Positions 43,100-55,261 of a stretch of 64,000 bases of DNA are shown here, one piece after another. The position numbers and the translations under genes were made by a program. The stretch comes from Escallonia rubra (taxonomy: Eukaryota; Streptophyta; Magnoliopsida; Escalloniales; Escalloniaceae), in NCBI GenBank assembly GCA_033065855.1, contig JAVXUO010001554.1:1-64000 (forward strand). Reading direction: 5' to 3'. The notes beneath the pieces were generated by a model that worked only from the letters and a program-made list of their open reading frames with translations, ran no database searches and was not told the origin of the DNA. Numbering within the stretch: the stretch's first letter is position 1; each line of letters opens with the position of its first letter.

Positions 43100-45488
43100 A
43101 TAGGTGAAATGGTATCCTGTGAGAGTGGGGGTTCGACAGTGGTGAGGTAGGAGATGAAAAATGTGTGTGATTAAGGCGTAATAGTGTGGGTTTTAATGTG
43201 AACATTGATTGTAATGGTCACTAAAGGTAAGAATTTTAGGCAGTCTCAAACCTTAATTTTTAAAAATAGTTCTGCTTAGATTTTGACCAAGTGTGAAACA
43301 GTAACCCTCATTATTTTTACGAGACGTACACTGTGATTTTTTTTTGTGGATTTTTTAGTGTCCACGAAAGACGTTAAATTAGTATATCGGTGGAAAGGGG
43401 TCCTCAATGTATTTAGTATAGCAAATCAGGTTATTTTTTTATCTGAAAATTTTATGAGAACCTTACATTACTGATATGTCTTAGAATCTAAAATTCTGTG
43501 CCATTTCGAGGTCGATAACTATTTTTTTAATGGAACCGGCCTCTATCCAGATATCGGTTCAAGATTTTCATGCGAAAATTTTATGAAAGATCTTTTAGTC
43601 CAAAAATGACTTTAGGTTACTTAATAGGGTGTTTTGAACTAGTTTTGGAACTTTTGGTGGTGCGATAGCCACCCGGGGGTGTTCTGCTAATTTTTCACCC
43701 TAATGGGGTGTTTTGGTAATTTTACCTACAAGAGGTACTTTTTGGTAAATTCATATATGGTAGGGATATTTTAGTAATTTTACTTACGGAAAGGCTGTTA
43801 TGGTGATTTATGTATGAGAGAGATTTTTTTGGTAATTTTACACGAGGGGTATTTTGGTAATTCTACATACCCGGTGAGTGGGTAATTCTGGGAATGTGTG
43901 TGAGTTAGTGTTGAGTTCATAATATCGTAGTATAGACTATATTCTAATAACTGGATTGTTCTGTTTAGGTTAAAAATATAAGATTTTCTGGTTAGCTTAG
44001 CTTCGAATCCAGGTAAGGGTTTCTATCTGAACCTTGGGTAATGATTTATGTCCGAACCCTAAATTTGATAACTTGTGTTTATCTATGTTCTTTCGATTTT
44101 CCATGGCTATTTTTGGACTCTGAATATATGGATTGATATCAGCATATGTTATTGCAAACCTAACATTGAACCTGAATCGATTATTTGAATTCTTATCGAT
44201 GCTCGCCTTTTATTGCATACTGAGCATTGAACTCTTTGTTTATTTTGTGATTGTTGTCTTCTGATATTGACCTCGTTGGACTTTGAGTAAGGATTTCTAT
44301 CTGAACCCTGAGGTGAAGATTTTTATCCCAACCTCAAACTCATTAATTTGTGTTTGTATTTGTTCTTTCGATTGGACATTGAATTTGTAAATTGATATCA
44401 GCATATATTAATGTCACTGAAACCCTACTTTGAACCCTAAGCGTTATTTGAAACTCTGGTTGATGCTTATATATTTTTGTGTATTAGAGAATTTATTTAA
44501 ATGTTGAAATGCGAATGTTATTCCTGTGAAAATTGACATAAGGACTTGTTATTGTGCACTGTCTGTGTGGCTTTGAACATCTGTTTTGTGGGAGGCGTTA
44601 TAAGGATGGTCTGTTCTTGTGTGGAACGCAAGCTAGTTCATTGATAAAAAAGGCTAGTTATTGTACACTATGCATTTGTACTATTTTTTTGTGCACTGCC
44701 TGTGTGGCTTTGCTCATCTATATGGTGCATGCATGTGTGGCTTTGCTCATCTGTTACCCGGTGCTCATGTCAATATTACCTGTGTGGTTGTCACGGTTGT
44801 TGTGCACTGCCTGTGTGGCTTTTCTAATCTGTTACCCTGTGCGTGTATCATTATTATCTAAATCTGTTGCATGATATTTGAAAGTGATTGTCTTAATATT
44901 TGGTCAAAAGAATTGAATTGAACCGCTTTCCCGTATTATTATTGAACAATTTAAGGTCATCTAAAACTCTTTGGAAAATCATCATTCATGGTCAATATCT
45001 TCTGAATTTATTTACATTGTATCTTAAAATGATTGTTTAAAAATGTTTTGAAATATTATCATTAATTGAATTTGTGAGTCATTATGTAAATTCCTTTGTT
45101 TGTACCTTGAGCGACCTTACTGAGCTCTTAAATAGCTCACCCTTCATTTGGTTCCCTTTTACAGGTAATGATCAACCGTATATTGCTTGGGTATGAGTTT
45201 AGAGTCTGAGTGAGATTCTGGAGTGCCCACCTTTATTTGAGTTGTAGGACCCCTGCGTGGGTCAGCACAGTTAGCATGTTCTATAAAGAACTTAAGTTAA
45301 AGTTTTAGTAGTTTGGTTTAAGTAGTGTTCTTTTTTAGACTGTATATTTTGGAGGATTTGACTTACAGTTTATATTAGAAGCTCTGAAGTTTATGTTTGA
45401 ACAGCGTGTGATGTGATTTGATGTGATCTGGTAGGTTAACACTCCGGAGGTTCAGGGCAATAGAGTTCCAAATTTTCGATTTGTTACA
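42021..45488 (+). mobile_element. Solo LTR, Ty3-type family B, in the Tat RNase H
   Basis: It begins AGTAACATTCGG (family TGTAAC, first T changed to A) and ends GATTTGTTACA. The flanking duplication is TATAC (42016-42020) against CATAC (45489-45493), one C/T difference. It is a homologue of the minus-strand LTR at 33423-37012. It contains GT-rich microsatellites (42600-43110), 'tttggtaatttta' type repeats (43680-43870) and the family 3' block around 45115. The long open frames within it are low-complexity artefacts. Confidence 0.88.
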
Positions 45489-45990
45489 CATACCCCAAAA
45501 GCCATTAAGTTGATCTTTGACGGTACTAACAACATTGTTGGATACGAAGCATGTTTCATTGGTTTGGAAATAGCTCTGAGCATAGGAGTCAGAGAGATCA
45601 TAGTATACGGTGATTCAACCTTGATCATACATCAAATACCGGGAATATGGAGGATTAGATACGAACATCTGTAGGCATACCACTCCCATCTGGGGAAAGT
45701 TGTGGACCACTTTGAAGAGGTAAAATTCCAGTATCTGCCTCGACTCAAGAATAACTTCGTTGATGCCTTTGCAACCCTGCATCGATGGTGGAGATACCGG
45801 AACAATAGGAAGTAAAGCCGTGCATAATTTAGAAGAGGGATCAACCAGCTTACTGCTTTATGATCGTCCCCATAGAAGAAGCTGAGGTACCTGAACCTTG
45901 GCACACGGACATCCAGAACCTTATTCGAGTTGGTAAATATCCCGAAAGAGCTTCTGTAAAATATCGTGTGGACCAATGCTTGACCCCTTA
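45489..45990 (+). pseudogene. Tat RNase H region, right half, and linker
   Basis: Reads 'PKAIKLIFDGTNNIVGYEAC', then 'FIGLEIALSIGVREIIVYGD' and 'STLIIHQI', the Glu- and Asp-bearing core of RNase H. It continues with 'YHSHLGKVVDHFEEVKFQYL' and 'RLKNNFVDAFATL'. Joined over the LTR insertion it completes the domain that starts at about 41920. Several stops follow in the linker to integrase. Confidence 0.85.
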
Positions 45991-46990
45991 TATACACTAA
46001 GGTGAGTGTGGACCGCACATAAACAGCCACATGCTAGCAAAGAAAGTTCTTAGAAAGGGGTACTATTGGAGTAGGATGGAGAACGATTGTATCGAACACG
46101 TGAGAAGGTATCACATGTCAGATATATGGCAATTTGCACACCTGCCTCCTCAGGATTTATACAACATGACATCTCCATGGCCTTTCTCAGTTTAGGGAAT
46201 AGATGTGGTAGGAAAGATTAGTCCAAGAGCTTCTAATGGACATGAGTTCATACTCGTGGAAATAGATTACTTCATGAAGTGGGTGGAGCTGGCCTCGTAC
46301 GTTGTGTTAAATGCCAAGAAGGTGGCTCAGTTCATTCGAACCAGCATTTTTTTGCAGATATGGCATTCCTCAAGAGTTGATTTCTGAAGATGGTTTGCAT
46401 TTCGATGGAGATGTCACATATTTGGCTGAAGAGTACAGTTATAGTCCGACATCGCTCTTCACCTTACCGCCAACAGACCAATGGGGCCGTAGAGGCTACT
46501 AATAGGAATATCAAGAATATGTTGAGTAAGATGACGAGTCATGTCGGAGTTGGCCAGATAAGCTTCTATATGCTCGTTGGGGTTATAGGATGTCGGTAAG
46601 AACATCTACTAGGGCTATGCCGTACTCATTGTTTTATAGTATGGAAGCAATCTCCCAGTGGAGTTGGAGGTAGCCTCTCTCAGAGTATTGTTGGAGAATC
46701 AAATAGTTATGGAGGGCTGGGTACAACACCACGTTAAAGAGTTAGCATGGGCAGATAAGAAGATATTAGAAGCCCTTTATCATATCCAATGACGTGGATT
46801 AAAAGAAGTACATTTGGTCTTAAAGGAGAATATTGGACAAATCTGAAAGCCGCAAGGAAAGTTTGAACCTAATTAGTTGGGCTCCTATATGCTCAAACAA
46901 ATTATGACAGGAGGTGCAGCCGTATTAGTCGATTTAGATTGAATTGAATTTTCACAACTAATCAACCCAGACTGACTAAATAAATACTAT
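45991..46990 (+). pseudogene. Tat-lineage integrase and C-terminal pol
   Basis: The N-terminal zinc finger is traceable ('GPHINSHMLAKKVL', 'GYYWSRMENDCIEHVRRYH'). The core reads 'GIDVVGKISPRASNGHEFIL', 'VEIDYFMKWVELASY', 'GIPQELISEDGLHF' and 'NGAVEATNRNIKNMLSKM', so the D, D and E of the DDE triad are all present, though in different frames. C-terminal pieces 'GGAAVLVDLD' and 'LNKYYA' mark the end of pol near 46990. At least four frame changes make it non-functional. Confidence 0.88.
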
Positions 46991-47400
46991 GCCTGAATGT
47001 AAGTTGTAAATGAATTACAAATAACCTGATCTCCTATAAGAGCAGTACTCAGCATACACATTTTGATGTAACACTTTAGATGGAGGTACGTAGGCAGCGT
47101 AAAGATGCCTCAGTTGTCAAAATTCAATAACAAACCCTTTATTCCACTGGCTATGAACTCGACTACATTCTTGAAAAAAATTAAAAGGCCCACTAGGTTG
47201 AAAACCCTGCAAAGGACGGCCTAGGCAAAAGTTAGGACAAAAAACAAAAAAATGATAATACCCAAAAAAACATAAGAAAAGATATAAAGCAGCCCGCTAG
47301 GTCGAAAACTCTGCAAAGGACGAAACTAGGGCCAAAACAAAACCGAAGTCCTACCAGCAACCTAAGAGTAAACTATTGCCATCATTTCCCTCTCTTCTTT
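46991..47400. other. Tat 3' untranslated stretch between pol and the antisense ORFs
   Basis: Contains 'gaggtacgtaggcagcgtaaagatgcctc' type sequence and two copies of a 'gcccactaggttgaaaaccctgcaaagga' motif (about 47190 and 47290), common in the region after pol of Tat elements. No coding frame seen. Confidence 0.5.
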
Positions 47401-47409
47401 CTCGAGGGA

Positions 47410-49130
47410 TGATCATCCTCATTCAGGAATATAATTGAGCCGACGTTTCACTTGTCCTTCTTGAAGGTTAGCATCTCTAATACCGAAACCCTCTCCTCTA
47501 GAGTCTCTGCTTCAGCCATTGGGCCACTCCACACTTTCCCAATTTTCACCCCCTTTCCACGCCTCCGATCAAATCGGCCCTAAACATAAGCATATACATT
47601 GTCTTCTGACCTCGAGGTAGCGTTGACAGTTAGTGGCCTTTTTTATGTCCTTCTTAAGTGGAGAGGAAAGATTCCTCTGAGGATTGTCGAAATAAAGGAT
47701 TGTATCTCATTCCCATCCACATCAAACTTTTCCTCAAACAATTGAGAGCCAATCCAAGATCACCAGTTCCATATGCCCGAGCCTCCTTTTCTGTCTATGG
47801 TTGACAAAAGCCTCGAACAATCCTCTTTGATGATCTATATCCTACGGGTCAAGTCCCAAACCTGCCTCTGAACGAGCTTCCTCCTTGAATCTTTCCAGGG
47901 ATTTGACTTTGTTGCCACTCAAAAACTTCCACTTCAGTACAAGCCGGTTCTCAGTAGCTAACACTGTCTTCCGGATTCGCACCAGAGCCACTTAATATAA
48001 GAAACTGATAGTAATCGGGCAACCAGGTTAATACCAATAACAAATGTCCCCGCCTCCATAGAATGGTGCCAATAGGGGAGGGAACCTTGAGAAATGGCTT
48101 TGATCAATAAAAGAGCGAGTTCTTCCACCATGTAGAAAATTTTCGAAGATGCTGAAATGATTTGGTCAAAACTATACTACCTTCAAATTCGACAAGCAAA
48201 GTAAAACGATAAGAGGCGCAGTTCAGAAGAAAAGCACAATGATATCTAAAAGTCTGTATGATGGGCCCATGAAGCCTCTACCACGGCCAATACCAGCCGG
48301 TATCTTTGGATTCAATGACACAGAAAAAGTGGGTCCAAGCATCTGTACCTGAGCAGCCCTCAAAGAGTAAAGGCCTAGAGTGGAAAGAGCAAGGGTAATA
48401 CCTCAACTCAGCAGGTTCAGCTATCAATAACATGTGATCCAGGAGCCACATGTAGAGAAGTAAGGGGCTACCCCCAAACGCAGCACTTGGATCCCTAGGC
48501 ACCTCGGTAATGGCATTTATGGTTTCAGCTACTACTACAGGAATTAGGGTTCTCCCTTGTAAAGACACCTGGCGTATCAGTTCAGTTAGTCTCACATTAG
48601 AACCCCAGGGCTCACGAAAGTAAGGTATTTGCAACCAAGCATAGTGCCAAAGTAGCCACTTGACCACTCTCATATCGCAGCTCACGGTTATCTAGTTTGG
48701 TAGAAAAATATTCAATTATGGGAGAAAGAAGAATGTGTTCACCTCGAATGAAAGTTCTGGCCTACTCTTTGCTAACTTTGAGCAATCTCTTAAAGGTAAA
48801 AGATATCCATCTTGAATAACCGGAGTAGCAATGGGTAAATTTGCAAGGATGTCTTACAAGGCCTATAAATTCCTCATTTTTTGGGACAAAGCTCGTCGAG
48901 ACTGAATCGAAAGACATGATCCTGAGGATCCCTTACAATTAGATCGGAGAATATCCTTATGGATGATCACCGTACGCAAACTAATTAGGGATTTCAGACG
49001 AAACCGCCATTCTAGGTGAATTAATTCCACCTTGTTGAAAGAATCATAATTGGATCTTGAAAATTGTTGGATTGTCTTCAGAAGCCATTGGGATTTATCT
49101 AGGAGAATGAGAGTCATTTGAATCCTTTGA
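47410..49130 (-). pseudogene. Antisense ORF remnant 2 of the Tat element
   Basis: Minus-strand frames at 48863-49117 and 48278-48685. The second, 135 residues, reads 'WLQIPYFREPWGS', 'GRTLIPVVVAETINAITEV' and 'AAFGGSPLLLYMWLLDHMLL'. This pattern resembles the PMD-like/DUF7745-type proteins found as extra ORFs in plant Ty3 elements; I am not certain of the exact family. The C-terminal end at about 47430-47540 looks like a short coiled coil ('AEAETLEERVSVLEM'). It opposes gag-pol in orientation and is broken by several stops. A separate ORF from the PMD one to its right is likely, since that one has its own acidic end. Confidence 0.6.
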
Positions 49131-49199
49131 AGTATGAGTCCTGAACATATAAAGAGGAACCCTAAGTTGTAGAGAGATAGGACTCAAAATTTAAAAACT

Positions 49200-49202
<3 letters not shown>

Positions 49203-49239
<37 letters not shown>
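49203..49239. repeat. AT dinucleotide microsatellite
   Basis: About 18 uninterrupted AT units between the two antisense ORF remnants, followed by ATAC variants. Confidence 0.95.
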
Positions 49240-49241
<2 letters not shown>

Positions 49242-49732
49242 CATATATATTATGCGACAAATCAGACAGTTTTCGACAAACCAGCCGGTTTTCCCTCTAT
49301 TTTTTATGTTTGTGGAAACTTATCTTTCTGACCAACCGACCTTTTTAGTTAAAAATATGAAATTTTCTTCTAATTAACCTGCCGATTTTAGACCCAAAAT
49401 CGAAAAAAAAAATTACTATCCTCGCTGACTAAGGCCAATTAGTTAGCATTGATAGAGTTTTTGCAAGGTTGCCCATTTGGAGGCCAAACCCTGTACATGT
49501 TCTCAAGGTAATCGCAAACCAAGTTAAATCCATTTTTCCCCATTATCCTTTCTTTCTGTGTAAGTCTGTGTACATACACTTAGATAGAAGGTTAAGTAGG
49601 AAGTTATAACAAAAGACATAGAAATCTTCACCAAGATGAAAGAAATATGTTCATTACAGAAAAGTGGAATCTTGCCAATGAGTTCCTAGCAAGCTCTAAG
49701 TCCTAACTTTAGACTAAGCTAACATGGTCTCA

Positions 49733-51923
49733 CGATCAGTCCTTTCGAGGCTTCTCGGGGCTGGGCTCCTTCTCGTCACCGGATCCCGAGGTCTCCTCAT
49801 CCTGCTTCTCATAATAGTCATTTTCCTCGAGATCCGGGGATGACTCCTATATCAGGGACTCGGCTGGTCCTCTAGGATTCCCATATGTCTTTTATAGTAT
49901 GGTCATAACACAAGTCAATCAAGAAACATGCAACTTCTTCAAGTTTGAAGGGGCATGGCTTTCTCTTTGCTTGCACTTGCGGCCTCCTTCCCCTTGGGGA
50001 GCGCAGACTCCGATTTACAAACTGGTCTAAGGTGGACCCAGCTTGTTGCCCTTGTCTTCTTCCGACCTCCCATCTACACTACTGAAGCTCTCCCTATAGG
50101 GGTCTGAGCGGTAGCGGGCTCTACGGAGCTTTGTCTAGTGCTCGATCCACCTTCCGAATGTGACATTGAGGGGGTAGGTGTAGACATGTCCATCGCCTCT
50201 ACTGATGGTCGTACACCTCTATCAAATTAAGCAAAGTTGATAGAGCTTGCTTGGAACCGTGAATCATCTGGTAGGCATCCCTCAACAGCTTGCTCGGAAC
50301 CTACAAAAGGAAAACCATAGAGTTAGAGGCAAACAATAATGATTAAAGTGCATATGAAGAAAATTAAAGGCCGAGTTTACCTTCTTGAAACGAGCTAACT
50401 CTTTAAGATCTCTTTGAAATATCACGTTCCTGTCCCTGTTCCATCAAAAGATAGGCTCCATGTCATGGCCCTTGCTCCTCTAATACACAGGCACTGTCCA
50501 ATAAGGGAACCGCATCCCCTTAGTGGCCTTCTCTTCCTTCTTGCCTTTCCCTTTTCTGTCTAGAGCCGCCCTAGCCCGCTGGATCCTCTTCTCCCACTCT
50601 GCCATCAAAGAAGGGACTAGGTCCTCTCGAACTAACCTTGTAGTTGAAAGGATCGGTTGGCCACCATAGGGAGAATACATCGATCCCCCGATTCAAACTC
50701 TGCCTCAGCCCCCTATCTAAGGTCCCCGTCTGATACATCTCGACGGGAAGGGCAATAGGGATCCAGGGCTCAACATCAGAGTGATGCTAAAAGAGTACTC
50801 TTTCTCCCAGTTAGAATACTTCCTATGAGTCCCCACTAGTAGAGCCAGACACCAGGTGAGCTAACTTTTCGGATAAAGCTCTTTTCCCTGCCACTTGGAC
50901 AGGAATTCTTTAAAAGAAGAATAAGTGTGATTTTCGATAAAGGATAGATATCAAAGGGGAAATTTAATCAAAAGAATATAAATGTAAAACTCATAGGGTG
51001 TTGAACCAAGCTGTTGAAGTTATCCCGGTAAGCCCCCATCGTAGCCCCAACTCGCTCCTCACAGAATTTCCAACGCTAGATCGCCGGTCTAGTCTTGTCC
51101 ATGTGCCCCTCTCCCAGTCGTGGCCAACGCAACCCTGAAACCTCAAAAGCCCAAATCTATGAGCAAAGATAAATGTAAGCAATATGTATATCATGTGTAG
51201 AAGAATAATAGGAAAAGCTTAAGAGCCAAGACATACCTCCCAAAAATCACAATACCTCATGAAGCTCGAGGACTGCCCTGGGATACTGAGCCCATCGAAT
51301 GATACAAATAGGCCATGGCCAGAGTACCCTAGTAGCTCTCCCATATCTCCTTCAAAGCTTGCAAGCACCAGAGCTGCACTGAATCTTTCCCAGTGCTGGA
51401 CAACGTCTCTCCCAAGACGTATAACAGAAATCCCCAGACATATTAATCAATTGACGCCTCATTAGTATCTTCCAAGGTCATACCCTCGTAGTGGGAGGTA
51501 AAGGGTACAAAGCAAAATGTGATCGCCCTTTTTATAAGACGACTCCCAAGCAACCAAACCACAAGTTCATGGTCCTTGTTGAGATCATATGCCCATGGGG
51601 TAGGCCTCCCTCGAACGCGAATACTCATGATATTTGCAAAAAGCATAAGGGGTAAGCCTAGCCTCCCCGAACGGTAGATGGAATATGTTGGTGGAATCCT
51701 ACCAACGTTCCACCAAACTCAACAAATGCGTTTTACTCCGGGTAAAAGCATGTAACCCATTCAAAAGAAGGTCAAGACCGATATCGAGTATCTTATTCTC
51801 CACCGAATCCGATACCTTTCCACACCATCCCCTTACCAGATTCAAGGAGCCCCTATAAAGGATATTCGAGGGGAGGGGCTGCACAAAACCAAAAGAAAAG
51901 GTAAAGATTTCAAAGACCCTCAA
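49733..51923 (-). pseudogene. Antisense ORF remnant 1 of the Tat element: plant mobile domain (PMD)
   Basis: Starts 'MRVFEIFTFSFGF' at 51923 and reaches 'HLLSLVERW'. After a stop and frame change it continues 'NIFHLPFGEARLTP', 'RPTPWAYDLNKDHELVVWLL' and 'VWGFLLYVLGETLSSTGKD'. These are the ordered motifs of the plant mobile domain (PF10536-type, aminotransferase-like mobile domain): LVERW, HLPxGE and YLLYxLGxTL. An intron donor is likely near 51237. The C-terminal end (about 49740-49860) is acidic, 'DLEENDYYEKQDEETSGSGD'. PMD ORFs opposite to gag-pol are known in some plant Ty3 lineages. Many stops are present. Confidence 0.75.
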
Positions 51924-52844
51924 CTTTATGCATGGGGTGCATTAAAAACAAAGAGAAAGATCATGGCCCTATTTTGCTAGGAATGTTGTGTGTGTGAAAA
52001 AAGTGTGAAAATTTGTATGTCATTTAAACGATATACAACATACCTCGTTGGCAAAAAAGTGATGGCTTTGGTGTGTGTCTTGATCCAGGGTGAGGATCGA
52101 GTGATCATCCATCCGAATCATTGGTTGGAAGTGCGAAACTCGCCCAATTGGGGGCCCACCTTCATGTCCCATTCTTGAACTTTGAAATTCCATCTCTGGA
52201 AATGAAATTGATGAAGAAGAAGGAAGGATTTTAAGAATTTATAGAAGGGAAGTATAGTTGGAGAGGGATTTGAAAGTGAGAATCCTTCTTGGGGTCGAAT
52301 TTGAGAAAGAGAGTGAGTAGATTGTGATTGGAAGAAGCCGGCCAATTTTCCCATTTAGATCTGTCAAGCTCATTTACTAACTGAACGGTTTTTAACACAT
52401 TATTTTGACTCTTCCACTTCTCTGATCAACCGGCAGGTTTTGGGTCTCATAAAAAAAATTGTGCTTGCGTGCTTGTTTGAAATTTACTTGTATATTTGCA
52501 TGCCTTCAATTAGAGTTCAAGTATGATCATTCAATCCTATGAATATTATGTGCTTGTATGCCTTGCATGCTTGCGTAATCTCCCTTTTCATAAGTTTGCA
52601 TGTTTTGCCTGTTTGTATGTTTTGCATGATGTCCAGCTTATTTGCTTGGGCATTTTTTATCAGACTTTATGTGCTTGCACACTCTGAATTTGCATGTTTG
52701 CTCCCCTATCTTGAGATTATCTTCCAATCCAATCCTTCGTATTTGTTCCTCAATTTAGCGGTGTTGTACGGTGTAAGGTCAGTGCAATATCTCATGCTTT
52801 ATTGCCAAAAGCAACTAAAAAATAATTGATATATTCGGCACTCA

Positions 52845-53790
52845 ACGACCAATTGTCGTTGGACATTGTTGGCTTCGGTTTTGTGTGATATTTCTGCCAT
52901 TTTTATCCTTATATCTAAGCGACCAACCACTTGAGGGCATTTTTGGCTCCGACTCTTGGATATAAATCCTGCTTTGACTAAGCGACAAACCGCTTGAGAG
53001 AATTGTTGGCTCTGGCTCTTAGTCAAGCCTTTACTTTGTCCATCGACCACTACAATCCCTTAAGTGGCTCCGACAACAATCAAAGTTATTCACGTATTTC
53101 TAGATGACCACTTCAATCGATTAAGTTGCTCCGACATCTAGCAGTATCGTCCTCTTGTCTATCGACCACTCCAGTCGATTAAGTGGCTCCTACAACAGGC
53201 AAGATTCTCTTTTTCGTATTTCTAGACGTCCACTTCTATCGATAAATGGCTTCGGCATCTAGTAATACTATCCTCTTGTTTATCGACCAGTTCAATCGCT
53301 TAAGTGGCTCCGACAATGGCCAAAGTTATTCTCATATTTTTAGACGACCATTTCAATGGAGTAAGTGGCTCCGACATCTAGCAAAATGGTCCTCTAGTCT
53401 GTCAACCACTTCAATTGATTAAGTGGCTCCAAAAACAGGTGAGATTCCCCTTTCTGTATTTCTAGATGACCACTTCGATCAATTATGTGACTCATGCATC
53501 TAGCAATACTGTCCTCTTGTCTGTTGACCACTTCAATCGATTAAGTGGCTCCGGCAACAAGAAAGGTCCCGATTATTCAATAACCAATCAACGTTATCAG
53601 TTCTAGCCCAGTCAAAAGTATTCTTAGACGACCAATTCTTGTTATCATTGGCTCCGGCTTCTAAGGATGCATCCCTTGTCTGACAACCAATCATTATTAC
53701 TGTTGGCTCCGACTCCAAATAAGGTTTAGCTTCACCTTCCTTATGACATTATTTGATGACCAATCATTGTTACTATTGGCTCCAGCTTCG
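52845..53790. repeat. Tandem array of ~60-bp hairpin-forming units in the Tat 3' region
   Basis: About 16 diverged units, each ending 'ggctccgac' or close to it. Copies start near 53048, 53108, 53166, 53228, 53287, 53348, 53405, 53470 and 53528, with looser copies on either side. Central units contain CCACTT-N9-AAGTGG; outer units (53628, 53685, 53757) contain CCAAT-N9/10-ATTGG or CCAA...TTGG. Between units, 'tctag' and 'caacaagg' spacers alternate, giving a higher order of about 120 bp. Tat elements are known to carry tandem repeats between pol and the 3' LTR. Confidence 0.85.
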
Positions 53791-53960
53791 AACAATACCC
53801 TCATCTTGTCGGAACTACACTGGTCTGATTCATCCTCGTAGCAGGTGTAATTATCCGCGAGTTTGACTAGAGTCTTGTGGTCTTTTCCATGTTTTACTAA
53901 AAAAAGGTGATGTTTTTCGATAAGGTTCATCCGCATGCGAGCTCCCTTACCAAGGGGCTC

Positions 53961-55258
53961 TGTAGACACCCAATTTTTGTAGCCATTTTAATTAAATAAT
54001 TATTAGGCTTTATTACTAATTAGAATTTATTATCAGGGATTAGGCTTGATAATATAACTTGATTAATTTAATTTGGTCCGGTCCAGTTGTCCAACCCAAT
54101 CCAGCAATCCAGTCCAGTTGTTAAGTCTAGCTATTTAGTTGGTCTCAATCCAGTACAACTAAGTTAGTCCAGTCCAGGTCTCAAGAGCATGATTTACTTA
54201 GAAGATTTTATGAATTATCTGTGATTTATCCTCGAAGCATGTGAACAAATCCTAAATTACATGAAATATGAAGATAATTTCTGAATCTGGTACATCATAT
54301 CTAACAAATCAGAGATAATTACCAAATTAAGGTCAGATAATGTCTCAAAATTCAAGAAAACATATTATAAAAATATGGCATGAATTGGCCGGTTTTCGAC
54401 AAGTCGGTCGATTAGTTAACTTTTCTCAGTTTGTAATTTTTATCAAATATTCTATGTTATCATCAAATCTCAGATTGTGATGGTCATTTTTATCGTTTTT
54501 GGTGCTCCAAATGTCTATAAATAGAGCCCTTGACCTACATTTTCAGGGAACAATTTTTTCTCCCTAGAGCTTTTATACCATTTCTCCTAGAAGTGGTGTA
54601 TCATATCTTAAGAGAAACTAGCACTTCATATTTCACTTCCACATAATTTCAAGTCTCTTGCAACGTGGATTCTTCACAAAGCGTTCCCGAGTCTTCTAAA
54701 CAGGAAGACTCACGAGGTGCATTTTATTGTTTTCTAGAATACACTAGTACAATTCTAGGGTCATTTCCCTATCCTGTGGTCACATTTCATTCTATGTATA
54801 AAAATCATAAAAAATAGTATTATCATTTCTCAATTCGAGTCTAAGATTGAAGTGTAGGTTGCCTCTTATAGGATCAAAGTCGAACTACGATGGTTTTGAT
54901 TCTTATTTGTCGGGTCGGATACGTAGGCCATTCGACCTCTTTTGTTGAATTCAAACCGCTAACATAGAAATAAACTTAATTTTATTTTGTGTGGATGTTA
55001 TATGTTAAAATGGCCAAAATTCAATAGAAATAAAGTAGAGATCGAAAGGGTATATCGGGTGCTTAATACCTTCACATCGTATAACTTAGTTCCCGAAACG
55101 GTTTCTTTGTTTTCAAAGATAGTGGTCATTTGGACATTTTTACAGTCATTTTTAGGTTTTTCTTATTTTTCTTTTTTAATTAAATAAGATGGCGACTCCA
55201 AGAAATTTTTAGGCCCTTTCCGGGGATTTAAGGGATTTTTTTGAGACGGTTCGCTACA
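53961..55258 (+). mobile_element. LTR of the Tat-lineage element (probably the 3' LTR)
   Basis: Begins TGTAGACACCCAATTTTTGT and ends GGTTCGCTACA, a 5-base inverted repeat TGTAG/CTACA. Near its end it has 'ggcgactcc' and a 'ccctttccggggatttaag' block, features of Tat LTR/leader junctions. It directly follows the tandem array, as expected for the 3' LTR. The base run after it (GTGGC) is a possible target duplication, but no left partner LTR was found, so this cannot be checked. It is 1298 bp. Confidence 0.8.
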
Positions 55259-55261
55259 GTG

